A DNA stretch of 64,000 nt from Gillisella taibaishanensis (GCF_001938985.1 NZ_MKIN01000019.1:186001-250000), one strand, 5' to 3'. Shown: positions 38,889 to 48,462, counted from the stretch's first letter. Notes: generated from the sequence alone by a model not told the origin. Made by a program: numbers and translations.

Positions 38889-40406
38889 CTAGTGATAGAA
38901 GCTGGCCATGTCCCCCGTTATCGCTTTGCGCGCCTCGTCATGCGTGTAGAACATATGGCCGCCATGATAGAGATTGAGGTGCACACGATCTTTGCTGAGA
39001 GCGGGTGGCAAGCGATCAATCATGTAACGGGCCACGCTGTAGGGGCACAAGGTGTCGCTATAGCCCTGGGCAATCATCAGTTTCATCGAAGGTATCGTTG
39101 ACAGCAGGTCGCGCAGGTCATCGCCGACAGTGGCCGTGACGCGGCTTTCTCCACCACGACTATCGTCCCATTTCCAATGACGGTTCACCTCTTCGTTCAA
39201 TAGCGAATAGGTCATCTCCGTCTTGAAGTTGAGATCATCGCGTGCATAGCTGGCGAAGGCTCCGCCATATGCCCTGGTATATCCGTCAAGAATTGCATCG
39301 TCATTTCGCAGATAACTATATTCCGGATACGGGTCGGCCTGCGAAACGCTGGAATCGTAGGGGCTTAAAACTTGCCCGGCGGGAAGCGCCTCCTTGCCAT
39401 ACGCCATGCCGGCAAAGCCGCGTGTCCGCCGCACCACCTCTTCCGAAAGCCCCGTCATCTGAGCAATCTTGGCAAAAAAATCGTCACCCTGTTTGCCGGT
39501 CAAAGGCGGCCCAGCGAGCGCAACGAGATAATCGGTCATGGCGAACCTCTCCGCGTCGGCCAAGGCCGCCGCGTCAAAGCCATTGTGGCGCTCCATGGTA
39601 GCAGCAACCAGCGACGGGAATTGCAAGGCGGCCGCCAGTGGGTCCTCTCCTCCGCCTGCGAGATACCGGCCATCCAGCAGCGGCGATATCATGGTAATTC
39701 CGCTGACCAGAATGCCTTGCTCGTCCTTTAGCGCGCGGGCCACCTTCGCAGCCCTGAACCCGCCGTAGCTTTCTCCAAGTAAATATTTCGGAGCAGCCGC
39801 GAGATTGTTGTTCTGTACGTAGAGCGCAATCACCTTTGCAAGAGAAGCCGCATCCTGACGGACGCTCCAAAAATTTCGGCTTTCGTCTTCGCTCACAGCG
39901 CGGCTCCACCCTGTCCCAACAGGATCAACTAGAACCAGATCGGTAAGGGCTAACCAGCTTTGCGGATTGTCTTGCAGTGCGGGTTCTGTTCCATTCTGAT
40001 TGTCGCCCGCAAAATGCACGATCTTTGGCCCCAAGAGCCCGAGATGCAGATAGGCCGATGCGGCGCCGGGACCGCCGTTGAAAACAAAAGTAACAGGCCG
40101 GTTTGCGGCCCTCTCTTTCGCGCGGTAGGCCGTGTAGAACACCTTTGCAACAAGCGCGCCGTCCTGCCCATGCAGGTCAAGCGTTCCAGCCGTCGCAGTA
40201 TATTGCAGTGGTCCTTGCTCCGTTTTCAGCACATGATCCGTCACCGCATCCGGCGGAAGAAGGGTGAAAATCCCCTCACCTTTGGCTGCTCCGTGGTCGC
40301 TAGAGGCGTTATGGCCTGTGTCTGACCCTTGCGATCTGTCTCTGCCCACGGCAGGAGCGGCGGCAAGTGCAACGGCGATCACGCTGGAAACAATCAATTT
40401 TTTCAA
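38889..40406 (-). CDS. Secreted S10-family serine carboxypeptidase
   Basis: The 505-aa product begins with a signal peptide (MKKLIVSSVIAVALAAAPAVG). Catalytic features of family S10 are visible: oxyanion loop FVFNGGPGAASAYLH, nucleophile Ser in LLGESYGGFRA, Asp in QGYSDTLCPY and His in NLYHGGHMFYT. It should remove C-terminal residues from peptides in the periplasm or outside the cell. It stands alone between two terminators. Confidence 0.88.
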   Translation of the reverse strand: MKKLIVSSVIAVALAAAPAVGRDRSQGSDTGHNASSDHGAAKGEGIFTLLPPDAVTDHVLKTEQGPLQYTATAGTLDLHGQDGALVAKVFYTAYRAKERAANRPVTFVFNGGPGAASAYLHLGLLGPKIVHFAGDNQNGTEPALQDNPQSWLALTDLVLVDPVGTGWSRAVSEDESRNFWSVRQDAASLAKVIALYVQNNNLAAAPKYLLGESYGGFRAAKVARALKDEQGILVSGITMISPLLDGRYLAGGGEDPLAAALQFPSLVAATMERHNGFDAAALADAERFAMTDYLVALAGPPLTGKQGDDFFAKIAQMTGLSEEVVRRTRGFAGMAYGKEALPAGQVLSPYDSSVSQADPYPEYSYLRNDDAILDGYTRAYGGAFASYARDDLNFKTEMTYSLLNEEVNRHWKWDDSRGGESRVTATVGDDLRDLLSTIPSMKLMIAQGYSDTLCPYSVARYMIDRLPPALSKDRVHLNLYHGGHMFYTHDEARKAITGDMASFYH

Positions 40407-40442
40407 AACGAGCCCTCAATTCCCATGAGAACTTATCGCGGG

Positions 40443-40474
40443 GGTCAAGCAGAACAAATCAACTCTGCTTGACC
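40443..40474. other. Inverted repeat upstream of the S10 peptidase
   Basis: GGTCAAGCAGA and TCTGCTTGACC are perfect 11-bp arms around a 10-bp spacer, 37 bp upstream of the peptidase ATG. No T-run follows on either strand, so it may be an operator or mRNA leader structure. Confidence 0.45.
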
Positions 40475-40492
40475 TTGAGACTGGGGGCTTTC

Positions 40493-40522
40493 AAAAAAGG
40501 GCCGGCGAACTGCCGCCGGCCC
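40493..40522 (-). terminator. Rho-independent terminator of the importer/dehydrogenase operon
   Basis: On the minus strand GGGCCGGCG/CGCCGGCCC forms a 9-bp stem followed by six T, 9 bp after the stop of the succinate-semialdehyde dehydrogenase gene. Confidence 0.88.
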
Positions 40523-40530
40523 AACTTCAC

Positions 40531-41922
40531 TCAAAACGGCGCATCGATATCGACCACGTCGATCAGCTTGTGATTGACGAACTCCTTTATGCCGAGGCCG
40601 AGCAGTTCCCGGCCATAACCTGAGCGTTTGACACCGCCGAAGGGCAGGTCCGCCTTGACCATGGTCGGATGGTTGATGAACACCATGCCGGTTTCGATCC
40701 GCCGGGCAACCTCCACGCCTCGCTTCGTGTCACGGGTGAAGATCGAACCGCCGAGACCGAAAGGCGTATCATTGGCAATGCGGATCGCATCGTCCTCGTC
40801 GCGGGCGCGAAACAGCATGGAAACCGGGCCGAAGAATTCCCAGTAGCGGGCCGGATTGTCATCGGCGAGATCAGTAAGAATAGTCGGCTGTACAAAGGCA
40901 CCCTGGTTGGGGACCGGTGGGCCGACTTCCGTCGCGGTCGCGCCATGGGCAACAGCCTCGGCGATCTTCTGCTTGATTTCGTCGGCTGCGGCTTGCGAGG
41001 AAAGTGGCGCGAGCGTCGTCTGTGGATCGAAGGGGTCGCCTGCCTTCAGGCCAGCCACGCCGGTCTTGTAGTTCTCCAGGAAGGCATCGTAGACGGCATC
41101 CACAATGATCATCCTCTTCGACGACACGCAGACCTGTCCGCCATTCCAGTGGCGACCGAAAACGGCCCATTTCACCGTCTTTTCCAGATCGGCATCGGCA
41201 AGAACCACGAAAGCATCGGCGCCGCCAAGCTCCATGGCGGATTTCTTCAAGGCCTTTCCCGCCTGGGCGGCGATGATTGCCCCTGCCCCTTCCGATCCCG
41301 TCAGCGCCACGCCATGCACACGCGGATCGTTGAGGATCATTTCCACCTGGCTGCGGGTGGCGAAAAGATTAGTGAAAGCGCCCTTTGGCAAACCTGCCTC
41401 CAGCATCAGCGTCTCAAAAGCGCTCGCGCATTGCGGCACGTTGGAAGCGTGTTTCAGCAGCATTGTATTGCCAGCGGAAAGCTGCGGGGCAATGATCCGG
41501 GCAATCTGGTAATATGGGAAATTCCAGGGCTCGATGGCGAGAAGCACTCCCAGCGGCTCATGCACCAGCATCGCTTCGCCTTCGGCCTTGTCGGCGACCG
41601 GCAGGTTTTCAGCTTGCAACAGGCGCTCGGCATTGACCGCATAATAATCGAGAATATCGGCAGATAAAGCTACTTCGGCTCGCGCCTCGGAAATCAACTT
41701 GCCCATTTCGAGGGTCAGCAGCTTCGCATAATCGTCGGTTTGCTGCCTCAGGATCTCTGCGGCAGCGTGCATGACCTTGGCGCGCTCCGCGAATGTCGCG
41801 TGGCGCCAGTGTTGAAACGCGCCATGGGCCGCCGTGATCGCAGCCTCGACGGCAGCGTCGGTTGCCTCTGGGAAGGTCTGAAGGGTTTCGCCAGTGTAGG
41901 GATTGGTCGTTGCGTAAGCCAT
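40531..41922 (-). CDS. NAD(P)-dependent succinate-semialdehyde dehydrogenase (candidate TgnE)
   Basis: This 463-aa aldehyde dehydrogenase has motifs AIEPWNFPYYQIARI, cofactor loop TGSEGAGAII, general base Glu in AMELGGADAFVV, and nucleophile Cys in GGQVCVSSKR. Length and the NTMLLKHASNVPQCA stretch are typical of the YneI/Sad branch of succinate-semialdehyde dehydrogenases. The start at 41922 has AAAGGACAG upstream. It is the last gene of the block and would send succinate semialdehyde to succinate. A 122-bp gap with a 12-bp palindrome precedes it, so it may also have its own promoter. Confidence 0.85.
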   Translation of the reverse strand: MAYATTNPYTGETLQTFPEATDAAVEAAITAAHGAFQHWRHATFAERAKVMHAAAEILRQQTDDYAKLLTLEMGKLISEARAEVALSADILDYYAVNAERLLQAENLPVADKAEGEAMLVHEPLGVLLAIEPWNFPYYQIARIIAPQLSAGNTMLLKHASNVPQCASAFETLMLEAGLPKGAFTNLFATRSQVEMILNDPRVHGVALTGSEGAGAIIAAQAGKALKKSAMELGGADAFVVLADADLEKTVKWAVFGRHWNGGQVCVSSKRMIIVDAVYDAFLENYKTGVAGLKAGDPFDPQTTLAPLSSQAAADEIKQKIAEAVAHGATATEVGPPVPNQGAFVQPTILTDLADDNPARYWEFFGPVSMLFRARDEDDAIRIANDTPFGLGGSIFTRDTKRGVEVARRIETGMVFINHPTMVKADLPFGGVKRSGYGRELLGLGIKEFVNHKLIDVVDIDAPF

Positions 41923-41988
41923 GGAACTGTCCTTTGCCTTGATTGCAGCGCCGCGCGTCACCGGTCATCGGTCGCGTGTTGGCATCAT

Positions 41989-42000
41989 GCTAGCGCTAGC
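41989..42000. promoter_or_regulatory. 12-bp palindrome, LacI-type operator-like
   Basis: GCTAGCGCTAGC is a perfect palindrome 67 bp upstream of the dehydrogenase ATG. Its CG-centred form resembles LacI-family operators. No LacI regulator is in the window. Confidence 0.35.
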
Positions 42001-42044
42001 GGGGCAAAGGACGTTGATCCGGATCAAGGTCGAAAGGCTATTTG

Positions 42045-43121
42045 CTATACGGCAAAAACATGGGCCGCAGCGGGATCGAAACCGAGCCGCACCTGCGCGC
42101 CGACCTGAAGGCCTTGCAGAGCCTGATGGCCAAAAGGAAGGCGCACCGAAAGCCGATTACCGTCACCGGTCGTTGCGGCGATATCGATCGTATTGCCGAG
42201 GAAGGTGATATCGTCGATCCTGGCGGCGAGAGTGTGCGGCGTTTCCTCAGGTAGCAGCGTCAGCCGTTCGGGCCGCAGCATCAGCATTGCGGCGCCGCCC
42301 GTCATCGCTTTGCCATGCAGCGGAATTGCGCCGACGCAAATGCCATCGCCAATACGGATAGCGGCCTTCCCTCCGACAACATCCGTCACAACGCACGGCA
42401 GAAAATCGCTGTCACCGATAAACTCAGCTACGAACCTGGTGGCCGGATTGGCGTAAAGTTCGGCACCCATCCCAATCTGGTCAATCACACCCTTGGAGAA
42501 GACAGCGATCCGGTCAGACAGACGCAACGCCTCTTCCTGGTCGTGCGTGACGTAGAGAATGGTGACATCGGTTTCGTGGTGAATGCGGCGAATTTCATGC
42601 TGGATCTCCTCACGTAGTTTCTTGTCCAGCGCCGAAAGCGGCTCGTCCATCAGCAGAACCGGCGGATCATAGGCCAGCGCCCGTGCAAGGGCGACGCGCT
42701 GCTGCTGGCCGCCGGACATGGCTGCAGGCTTGCGGTCCTCGAAGCCTTCGAGCCGCACAAGTTTCAGCATCTTGCGAACCCGCTCGGTGATGTCGGCTTT
42801 CGACCAGCCGCGCATTTTCAAGGGAAAGGCGATGTTGTCACCGACCGAGAGATGCGGAAACAGCGTGTAGCGCTGGAAAACCATGCCGATATTGCGCTGG
42901 TGCGATGGTGTGTTCAGCACGGTTTTGCCTGACAGCAGCATATCGCCAGCGCTTGGTTGCTCGAAACCTGCCAGGATATAGAGCGTCGTGCTCTTGCCGG
43001 AACCGGAGGGGCCAAGGAAGGTCATGAACTCGCCGCGACCGACCGTCAGGTTTACATCCTGCACGGCCACAACAGGCCCATACTGCTTGCGAATGCCGCG
43101 GATTTCAAGAAATGGCGTCAT
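42045..43121 (-). CDS. ABC importer ATP-binding protein, PotA-like
   Basis: This 358-aa ATPase has Walker A GPSGSGKSTTLYI, Q-loop VFQRYTLFPHLSV, signature [15 protein letters not shown], Walker B VLLMDEPLSALD and H-loop VTHDQEEAL. The C-terminal third is a TOBE domain (AMLMLRPERLTLL). It belongs to the spermidine/putrescine-type importers, which also carry other cationic or betaine-like solutes. It overlaps the upstream permease by 4 bp. Confidence 0.9.
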   Translation of the reverse strand: MTPFLEIRGIRKQYGPVVAVQDVNLTVGRGEFMTFLGPSGSGKSTTLYILAGFEQPSAGDMLLSGKTVLNTPSHQRNIGMVFQRYTLFPHLSVGDNIAFPLKMRGWSKADITERVRKMLKLVRLEGFEDRKPAAMSGGQQQRVALARALAYDPPVLLMDEPLSALDKKLREEIQHEIRRIHHETDVTILYVTHDQEEALRLSDRIAVFSKGVIDQIGMGAELYANPATRFVAEFIGDSDFLPCVVTDVVGGKAAIRIGDGICVGAIPLHGKAMTGGAAMLMLRPERLTLLPEETPHTLAARIDDITFLGNTIDIAATTGDGNRLSVRLPFGHQALQGLQVGAQVRLGFDPAAAHVFAV

Positions 43122-43918
43122 GCTTTCAGTCCTTTGCGCACGAAGGCGGTAACGAGCATCAGCGCGATGGTGACGACGATAAGAAGGGTCGAGGCGGCGG
43201 CAATCACGGGCGTCAAATCCTGGCGCAGCGTCGCCCAGATTTTCACGGGCAGGGTTTGAAGCGTTGGACTTGCCATGAAAATTGCCAGCACAACTTCATC
43301 CCAGGAGGTGAGGAAGGAAAATACCGCTGCCGAAAACAGGCCATGGCTGATCGACGGCAGTGTGATCAAAAGCCGCGCCTTCAGCGGCGATGCACCGCAA
43401 AGCACGGCGGCGTCCTCTATGGATTTGTCGAAGCCCTCAAGCGCATTGGTGAGGGCCAGAATGGAAAACGGAAGGGCGACGATGAGATGGGCGATGACGA
43501 AGCCAGTCGTCGTGCCATTCAGCCCGATACGCAGGAAGAAGGCGTAAAGCGCAACGGCCAGCACCACGACCGGCAGGATCATCGGTGTCATGAACAGCGC
43601 CCGCAGCAGGGTGCGGCCGAAGAAGCGGCCACGCACGAGCCCAAAGGCGGCAAACAAGCCTATCACGACAGAAAGCAACGTGACCATGACAGCGATGCGG
43701 AAACTCGTCCAGGCTGCGTCGAGCCAACGCGGATCGGCAAACAACTGGCTGTACCACTTGGTCGTCCAGGCTGGTGGCGGGAAGATCAACCACTGCGACG
43801 ACCCGAAGGACAATGCGGCAATGAACAAGATCGGCAGCAACAGGAAAGCAGCCGTCAGAAAGGTGATGGCGAGTAGCGCCCATTTCCATGAGCCGAGGCT
43901 GTTGAAATTCAGGAGCAT
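43118..43918 (-). CDS. ABC importer permease, PotC-like
   Basis: This 266-aa inner-membrane protein has six helices and an EAA loop (SIEDAAVLCGASPLKARLLITLP). The ATG at 43918 follows GGAGGGCGCTGAC and is one base past the stop of the other permease, which decides the start over an ORF extension to 43969. Confidence 0.9.
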   Translation of the reverse strand: MLLNFNSLGSWKWALLAITFLTAAFLLLPILFIAALSFGSSQWLIFPPPAWTTKWYSQLFADPRWLDAAWTSFRIAVMVTLLSVVIGLFAAFGLVRGRFFGRTLLRALFMTPMILPVVVLAVALYAFFLRIGLNGTTTGFVIAHLIVALPFSILALTNALEGFDKSIEDAAVLCGASPLKARLLITLPSISHGLFSAAVFSFLTSWDEVVLAIFMASPTLQTLPVKIWATLRQDLTPVIAAASTLLIVVTIALMLVTAFVRKGLKA

Positions 43919-43919
43919 G

Positions 43920-44786
43920 TCAGCGCCCTCCTTCGCCGGCAGCGCCAAACAACCGCAACTGCAGGGCATAGAGGCTGAGGGTCACCACCAATAGGACAAA
44001 GGCGGCAGCTCCGCCCATGCCCCAATTAACCAGCGATTGGACGAACTGGGCGATCAGTTCCGCCAGCATCATATTTGACGTACCGCCAAGCAGCGATGGC
44101 GTGACGAAATAACCAAGCGACATTACGAATACCATCAGCCCGCCTGCGGCCATGCCCGGCATGGCTAGCGGGATCAACACGGAGGTCAGCGCCTGGCGCC
44201 GGTTGGCACCGCAGAGCGCTGCGGCTTGCAGCAGCGCCGGGTCGATCTTGCGGATCACGCCATAGAGCGGAATAATGATGAAAGGGAGCATGATATAGGT
44301 CATGCCGATGGTGACGCCGGTGAGATTGTTGACCATAATCAGTGGCTTGTCGATGACGCCAAGGCCGAGCAGTGCCTTGTTGATCACCCCGGTACGCTGA
44401 AGCAGAACCATCCAGGCATAGGTACGTGCCAAAAGATTGGTCCACATCGACAGAAGCACAATGGCGAAGATGACGGAGGCCAGCCGCTGCGGCATGATCG
44501 CCAGCGCCCAGGCCACGGGAAAGCCGATCAGCAGTGAGATGACCGTGACCAGAGCCGAGACGAAGAAGGTGTTGAAGAAGATTTTGATATAGGTGGAGCT
44601 GCCTAGCAATTCGACATAATTCCCAAGGCCAAGAACAGGCTCAGTGACGGAACGCGCCAAAAGCGCCAGGACCGGCAGCACAAAAAAGATCAGGATCAAC
44701 ACTAGCGCTGGAAGCGTCGAGGACCTGTCGCCGAGACGAAACCGTGTCGTGGTCTGCTCGTTGAGAGCCGATGTCGGGGACGCCAT
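43920..44786 (-). CDS. ABC importer permease, PotB-like
   Basis: This 288-aa inner-membrane protein has six helices. The EAA loop reads ALLQAAALCGANRRQALTSVL, and SMWTNLLARTYAWMVLLQ is typical of PotB. AAAGGAAACGGC precedes the ATG at 44786. Paired with the PotC-like gene just downstream. Confidence 0.9.
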   Translation of the reverse strand: MASPTSALNEQTTTRFRLGDRSSTLPALVLILIFFVLPVLALLARSVTEPVLGLGNYVELLGSSTYIKIFFNTFFVSALVTVISLLIGFPVAWALAIMPQRLASVIFAIVLLSMWTNLLARTYAWMVLLQRTGVINKALLGLGVIDKPLIMVNNLTGVTIGMTYIMLPFIIIPLYGVIRKIDPALLQAAALCGANRRQALTSVLIPLAMPGMAAGGLMVFVMSLGYFVTPSLLGGTSNMMLAELIAQFVQSLVNWGMGGAAAFVLLVVTLSLYALQLRLFGAAGEGGR

Positions 44787-44863
44787 GCCGTTTCCTTTCC
44801 GCTGGAGGCGATGTCCCGGTGAAGACCGGGGCATCGCTGTGTCACGCGATCAGCGCCAAAGGG

Positions 44864-45874
44864 TTACTTCGACTGCCAGGCGTACCAACGCTCGCCGATT
44901 TCATCACGATGCTTGGCCCAATAGGCCATATCGGCGTTGACCTGGGAAGACGTCTGCTGGTCCGGCAGGGTTTTGGCGATTGCCGGGTCCATCAAAGCGG
45001 GCGACTTGGTGTTGACGGGTGCGTAACCGGTGCCCGCCGCCATTTCGGCCTGCCCTTCAGGAGACGTGGCGAAGGCGATGAATTTCATCGCGGCTTCCTT
45101 GTTTTTGGTACCCTTCGGCACGACCAGAGCGTCAGCGGCCGTGATATTCTGAGCCCAAGAGGTTTCGACAGTCACACCGGTTGCAGCAAGCGCAGTAAGG
45201 CGGCCGTTCCAGAAGGAGCCGAACGGGGCTTCGGCGGAGGCAAGCAATTGCTGAGACTGCGCGCCGCCCGACCACCAGACGATGTCGGACTTGATGGTGT
45301 CCAGCTTCTTGAATGCGCGATCGAGATCGAGCGGATAGAGCTTATCCGGCGTCACGCCGTCAGCCAGCAAGGCGGCCTCGATGACACCGGGCGCCGACCA
45401 TTTGTAGAAGGTGCGCTTGCCAGGGAATTTCTTGGTATCGAACAGTTCGGCCCAGCTTTTCGGGCAAGCGGCGACGGCATCCTTGTTGCAGCCGATCACG
45501 AAGGAATAATAGAAGCTGCCGACGGAATAGTCGGTGACAAAGCGTGGGTCGAGCGAGGACTTGTCGATAGTCTTGAAGTCGAGCTTTTCGAGCATGCCCT
45601 TGTCGCCGGCCTGAATTGCATAGTCGCCTTCGACATCGACGACATCCCAGTTCACGCCCTTGGCCTCGACCATGGCTTTGATCTTGCCATAGTCTGTCGG
45701 GCCGTCCTGCAGCACGTTGATGCCTGACTTGGCAGTGAATTTATCGGCCCAGGCGGACTTCTGCACATCCTGGGTGGTGCCGCCCCAACTGGTGAACACC
45801 ATATCGGCGGCTATGGACTGGCTGGATACGCTGAGCACCAAAGCCAGCGAGGCGAGAATGGTCCTGTTCTTCAT
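44864..45874 (-). CDS. ABC importer periplasmic binding protein, PotD-like
   Basis: The 336-aa product has a signal peptide (MKNRTILASLALVLSVSSQSIAADM). The mature N-terminus (VFTSWGGTTQDVQKSAWADKF) and WDVVDVEGDYAIQAG fit the PotD/AfuA-type cluster of binding proteins. Two Cys (VIGCNKDAVAACPKSW) may form a disulfide. The ligand is not readable; from context I infer a small cationic or betaine-like heterocycle. It lies 79 bp after the aldehyde dehydrogenase and 77 bp before the PotB-like gene. Confidence 0.88.
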   Translation of the reverse strand: MKNRTILASLALVLSVSSQSIAADMVFTSWGGTTQDVQKSAWADKFTAKSGINVLQDGPTDYGKIKAMVEAKGVNWDVVDVEGDYAIQAGDKGMLEKLDFKTIDKSSLDPRFVTDYSVGSFYYSFVIGCNKDAVAACPKSWAELFDTKKFPGKRTFYKWSAPGVIEAALLADGVTPDKLYPLDLDRAFKKLDTIKSDIVWWSGGAQSQQLLASAEAPFGSFWNGRLTALAATGVTVETSWAQNITAADALVVPKGTKNKEAAMKFIAFATSPEGQAEMAAGTGYAPVNTKSPALMDPAIAKTLPDQQTSSQVNADMAYWAKHRDEIGERWYAWQSK

Positions 45875-45953
45875 GTTCCCTTATCCTTGTTTGAGTGTGC
45901 TTACCCGGATGCCGGTTGCTTCTTATGGTCCATCCATCCGGGGCATGTTCATG

Positions 45954-47417
45954 TCACCGCATCACGAACGGGTCGGGAAACGGGTCATCGGAAGTCTTGA
46001 GCCAGACGGTTTTGGTCCTGGTATAATCGAGCACCGCCGCCATGCCGCCTTCGCGGCCGTGGCCGGAAAGTCCGAAGCCGCCGAAAGGCGCAATGGGAGA
46101 CACCGCGCGATAGGTGTTAATCCAGACCACTCCCGCGCGAATTCCCCTGATCATCCGATGCGCTCGGCCGAGATTTTGGGTGAAGACACCAGAAGCAAGG
46201 CCATAGGCAGTGTCATTGGCGAGACGCAGCGCTTCGGCTTCCGTCTCAAAGGACAAAACCGAGAGAACCGGGCCGAAGAATTCCTGACTAAGCGCCGGCG
46301 CCGTCGTGCCGTCGCAACCGAGAATGGTTGGCGGATAGAAATTGCCGGGTCCGTCAGGAAGCACGCCGCCGGTAATGAGCTTTGCGCCCGCGCTCACAGA
46401 AGCCTGGACCAGCGCATGGACATGATCCTGCTGGCGACGAGTGGCGAGTGGGCCGACTTCGGTCGCCATGTCCAGCGGGCTGCCGATCCTGATGGCTTCG
46501 GCCTTGGCTTTCAGACGGGCCAGAAACTCTGATTTGACCGAGCGCTCGACAATAAGCCGCGAGCCTGCCACGCAGGACTGGCCTGTCGCAGCAAAGATGC
46601 CGGCAACCTGAGCATTGGCTGCGCTTTCGAGATCGGCATCGGCAAAGACGATGAATGGTGATTTGCCCCCCAGTTCCAACGAGGTGGAAGCAAGATTTTC
46701 CGCCGAATTGCGCACGACATGCCGGGCCGCTTCCGGGCCACCGGTGAAAGCGACGTGGGCGACTTTCGGATGGCGGGTAAGAGCAGCGCCGCAGGAGGGA
46801 CCAAAACCGGTGATAATGTTGATGACGCCGGGCGGAAAACCCGCCTCATGCACAAGCCGGGCAAATTCCAGCAGCGGCGCCGGCCCGTCTTCGGAGGCCT
46901 TGACCACCATGGTGCAGCCAGCAGCAAGCGCCGGTCCTATCTTGACCGCCGACAGGAACAACTGGCTGTTCCATGGCACCACCATCGCTACAACGCCCAC
47001 AGGCTCGCGCCGCAGCCAGACATCCATGTCGGGCTTGTCGATCGGCAGGGTCGAGCCCTCGATCTTGTCGGCAAGACCAGCATAATACCGATAGTAGTCC
47101 GCTACATAGGCGATCTGCGATGAGGTTTCGCGGATAATCTTACCGGTGTCGCGGGTTTCAAGCTCGGCAAGTCTCGCGGCATTGGCGGCAATCAGGTCGG
47201 CAAGCTTGTAGATTAGTTTGCCACGCTGGGTCGCGGTCATCTTCGCCCAAGGACCATCATAGAGTGCAGCGTGAGCAGCCTCGACCGCGCGATCCACGTC
47301 TGCTTCCCGCGCTTCCGGCATCTCGGCCCAAACAGCGCCTGACGCGGGATCAAGGCTGTCGAAGCGCGCCTCGCCATCACTGAAGGAACCGTCGATATAT
47401 AGCTGGAAACGCTGCAT
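45954..47417 (-). CDS. Aldehyde dehydrogenase family protein (candidate TgnC)
   Basis: This 487-aa enzyme has motifs VVPWNSQLFLSAVKIGPALA, cofactor loop TGGPEAARHV, Glu in SLELGGKSPFIVFAD, and nucleophile Cys in ATGQSCVAGSRLIV. In the trigonelline pathway TgnC is an aldehyde dehydrogenase oxidising the hydroxybutyrolactone ring-cleavage product. The position, 4 bp after the luciferase-like gene, supports that role by context only. The frame extends to 47525, but the ATG at 47417 (AGTAGGAAT upstream) gives a family-like N-terminus. Confidence 0.88.
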   Translation of the reverse strand: MQRFQLYIDGSFSDGEARFDSLDPASGAVWAEMPEAREADVDRAVEAAHAALYDGPWAKMTATQRGKLIYKLADLIAANAARLAELETRDTGKIIRETSSQIAYVADYYRYYAGLADKIEGSTLPIDKPDMDVWLRREPVGVVAMVVPWNSQLFLSAVKIGPALAAGCTMVVKASEDGPAPLLEFARLVHEAGFPPGVINIITGFGPSCGAALTRHPKVAHVAFTGGPEAARHVVRNSAENLASTSLELGGKSPFIVFADADLESAANAQVAGIFAATGQSCVAGSRLIVERSVKSEFLARLKAKAEAIRIGSPLDMATEVGPLATRRQQDHVHALVQASVSAGAKLITGGVLPDGPGNFYPPTILGCDGTTAPALSQEFFGPVLSVLSFETEAEALRLANDTAYGLASGVFTQNLGRAHRMIRGIRAGVVWINTYRAVSPIAPFGGFGLSGHGREGGMAAVLDYTRTKTVWLKTSDDPFPDPFVMR

Positions 47418-47421
47418 ATTC

Positions 47422-48459
47422 CTACTCCGCAAATGCCGGCATGACATCGGCAATAAACCGCTCCAGCGAAGCCTTCTTGCGCTCGAAGCTGACGCCCGTG
47501 TCGACCCAGAAGGAAAATTCGTCATAGCCCAGCGCTTCGTAGCGCTTCAGCCGTTCGATCACCTCGGGCGCCGTACCGACTGCCACATTTGCCCGCATCA
47601 CATCGGGAGACAGCATTGCATTGGAGGCCATCTCCTCTTCGCTCAGCCGTTCAATCAGGCCTTGGCTGATAGGCTTCTCGTTCTTGAACCAGGCGAAGAA
47701 GTAGTTGTAGTAAGTGCTCAGTTCCCTTGCGCCCTGCGCGACATCGGCCTCGTCGGCGCCAACATAGCTGTGCAGCAGGAGCATGATTTTCGGGCGCGGC
47801 ACATCAGGCGCTTTTTCGCAGGCGGTATTGAAGCGCTGCATCAGGCTTTCGATTTCCGTATCGCCGTTCCAAAGCGGCGTCACCTGCACATTGCAGCCGT
47901 TGGCCACGGCAAATTCGTGAGAATTGGGATCGCGCGCCGCTACCCAGAGCGGGATCGGCTCCTGCAGCGGTTTCGGAGCTGATGTCGTGGCCGGGAACGA
48001 CCAGAACTCGCCCTGATGGGCATAATCGCCCTCCCAAATGCCCTTTATCGCCGGTATCAATTCGCGCATGCGTTGACCAGCGGTCCAGGCATCCAGGCCC
48101 GGCATCAATCGCTCGTATTCGAAGGAATAGGCGCCACGGGCAATACCGATGTCCAACCGGCCATCGGTGATCAGATCGGTCATTGCCGCTTCACCGGCGA
48201 GCTTGATCGGATGCCAGAACGGCGCAATCACGGTTCCGGTGCCGAGCCGTACGTTCTTCACCCTGTTAGCGAGATCGGCAATGGTCACGAATGGATTCGG
48301 CGCTATGGTGAAATCCATACCATGATGCTCGCCAGTCCAGATCGCATGCATGCCGCCGCGGTCGGCGATTTCGCAAAGCTGGATGAATTCCTCATAAAGG
48401 CTCTTATGGCTCTGGCTGGCGTCGAGCCGTTCCATATGGACGAAGAGTGAGAACTTCAT
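47422..48459 (-). CDS. LLM-class flavin-dependent monooxygenase (candidate TgnB)
   Basis: This 345-aa bacterial luciferase-like TIM barrel has the family blocks GGMHAIWTGEHHGMDFTIAP, VRLGTGTVIAPFWHPIKLA, DLITDGRLDIGIARGAYSFE, and IPLWVAARDPNSHEFAVANG. Such enzymes use reduced FMN delivered by a separate reductase, and that partner is the adjacent upstream gene. TgnB, the trigonelline ring-opening oxygenase, is of this class. AGGAAGGC precedes the ATG. Gene gaps are 3 bp upstream and 4 bp downstream. Confidence 0.9.
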   Translation of the reverse strand: MKFSLFVHMERLDASQSHKSLYEEFIQLCEIADRGGMHAIWTGEHHGMDFTIAPNPFVTIADLANRVKNVRLGTGTVIAPFWHPIKLAGEAAMTDLITDGRLDIGIARGAYSFEYERLMPGLDAWTAGQRMRELIPAIKGIWEGDYAHQGEFWSFPATTSAPKPLQEPIPLWVAARDPNSHEFAVANGCNVQVTPLWNGDTEIESLMQRFNTACEKAPDVPRPKIMLLLHSYVGADEADVAQGARELSTYYNYFFAWFKNEKPISQGLIERLSEEEMASNAMLSPDVMRANVAVGTAPEVIERLKRYEALGYDEFSFWVDTGVSFERKKASLERFIADVMPAFAE

Positions 48460-48462
48460 GGA

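Noticed and set aside
45904..45942. An 8-bp inverted repeat and a partial GntR-like element (TTATGGTC) between the aldehyde dehydrogenase and the binding-protein gene
   Set aside because: Only eight bases agree with the GntR element and the palindromic half is lost; the hairpin loop is 23 nt with no T-run. Too weak to call an operator or terminator.
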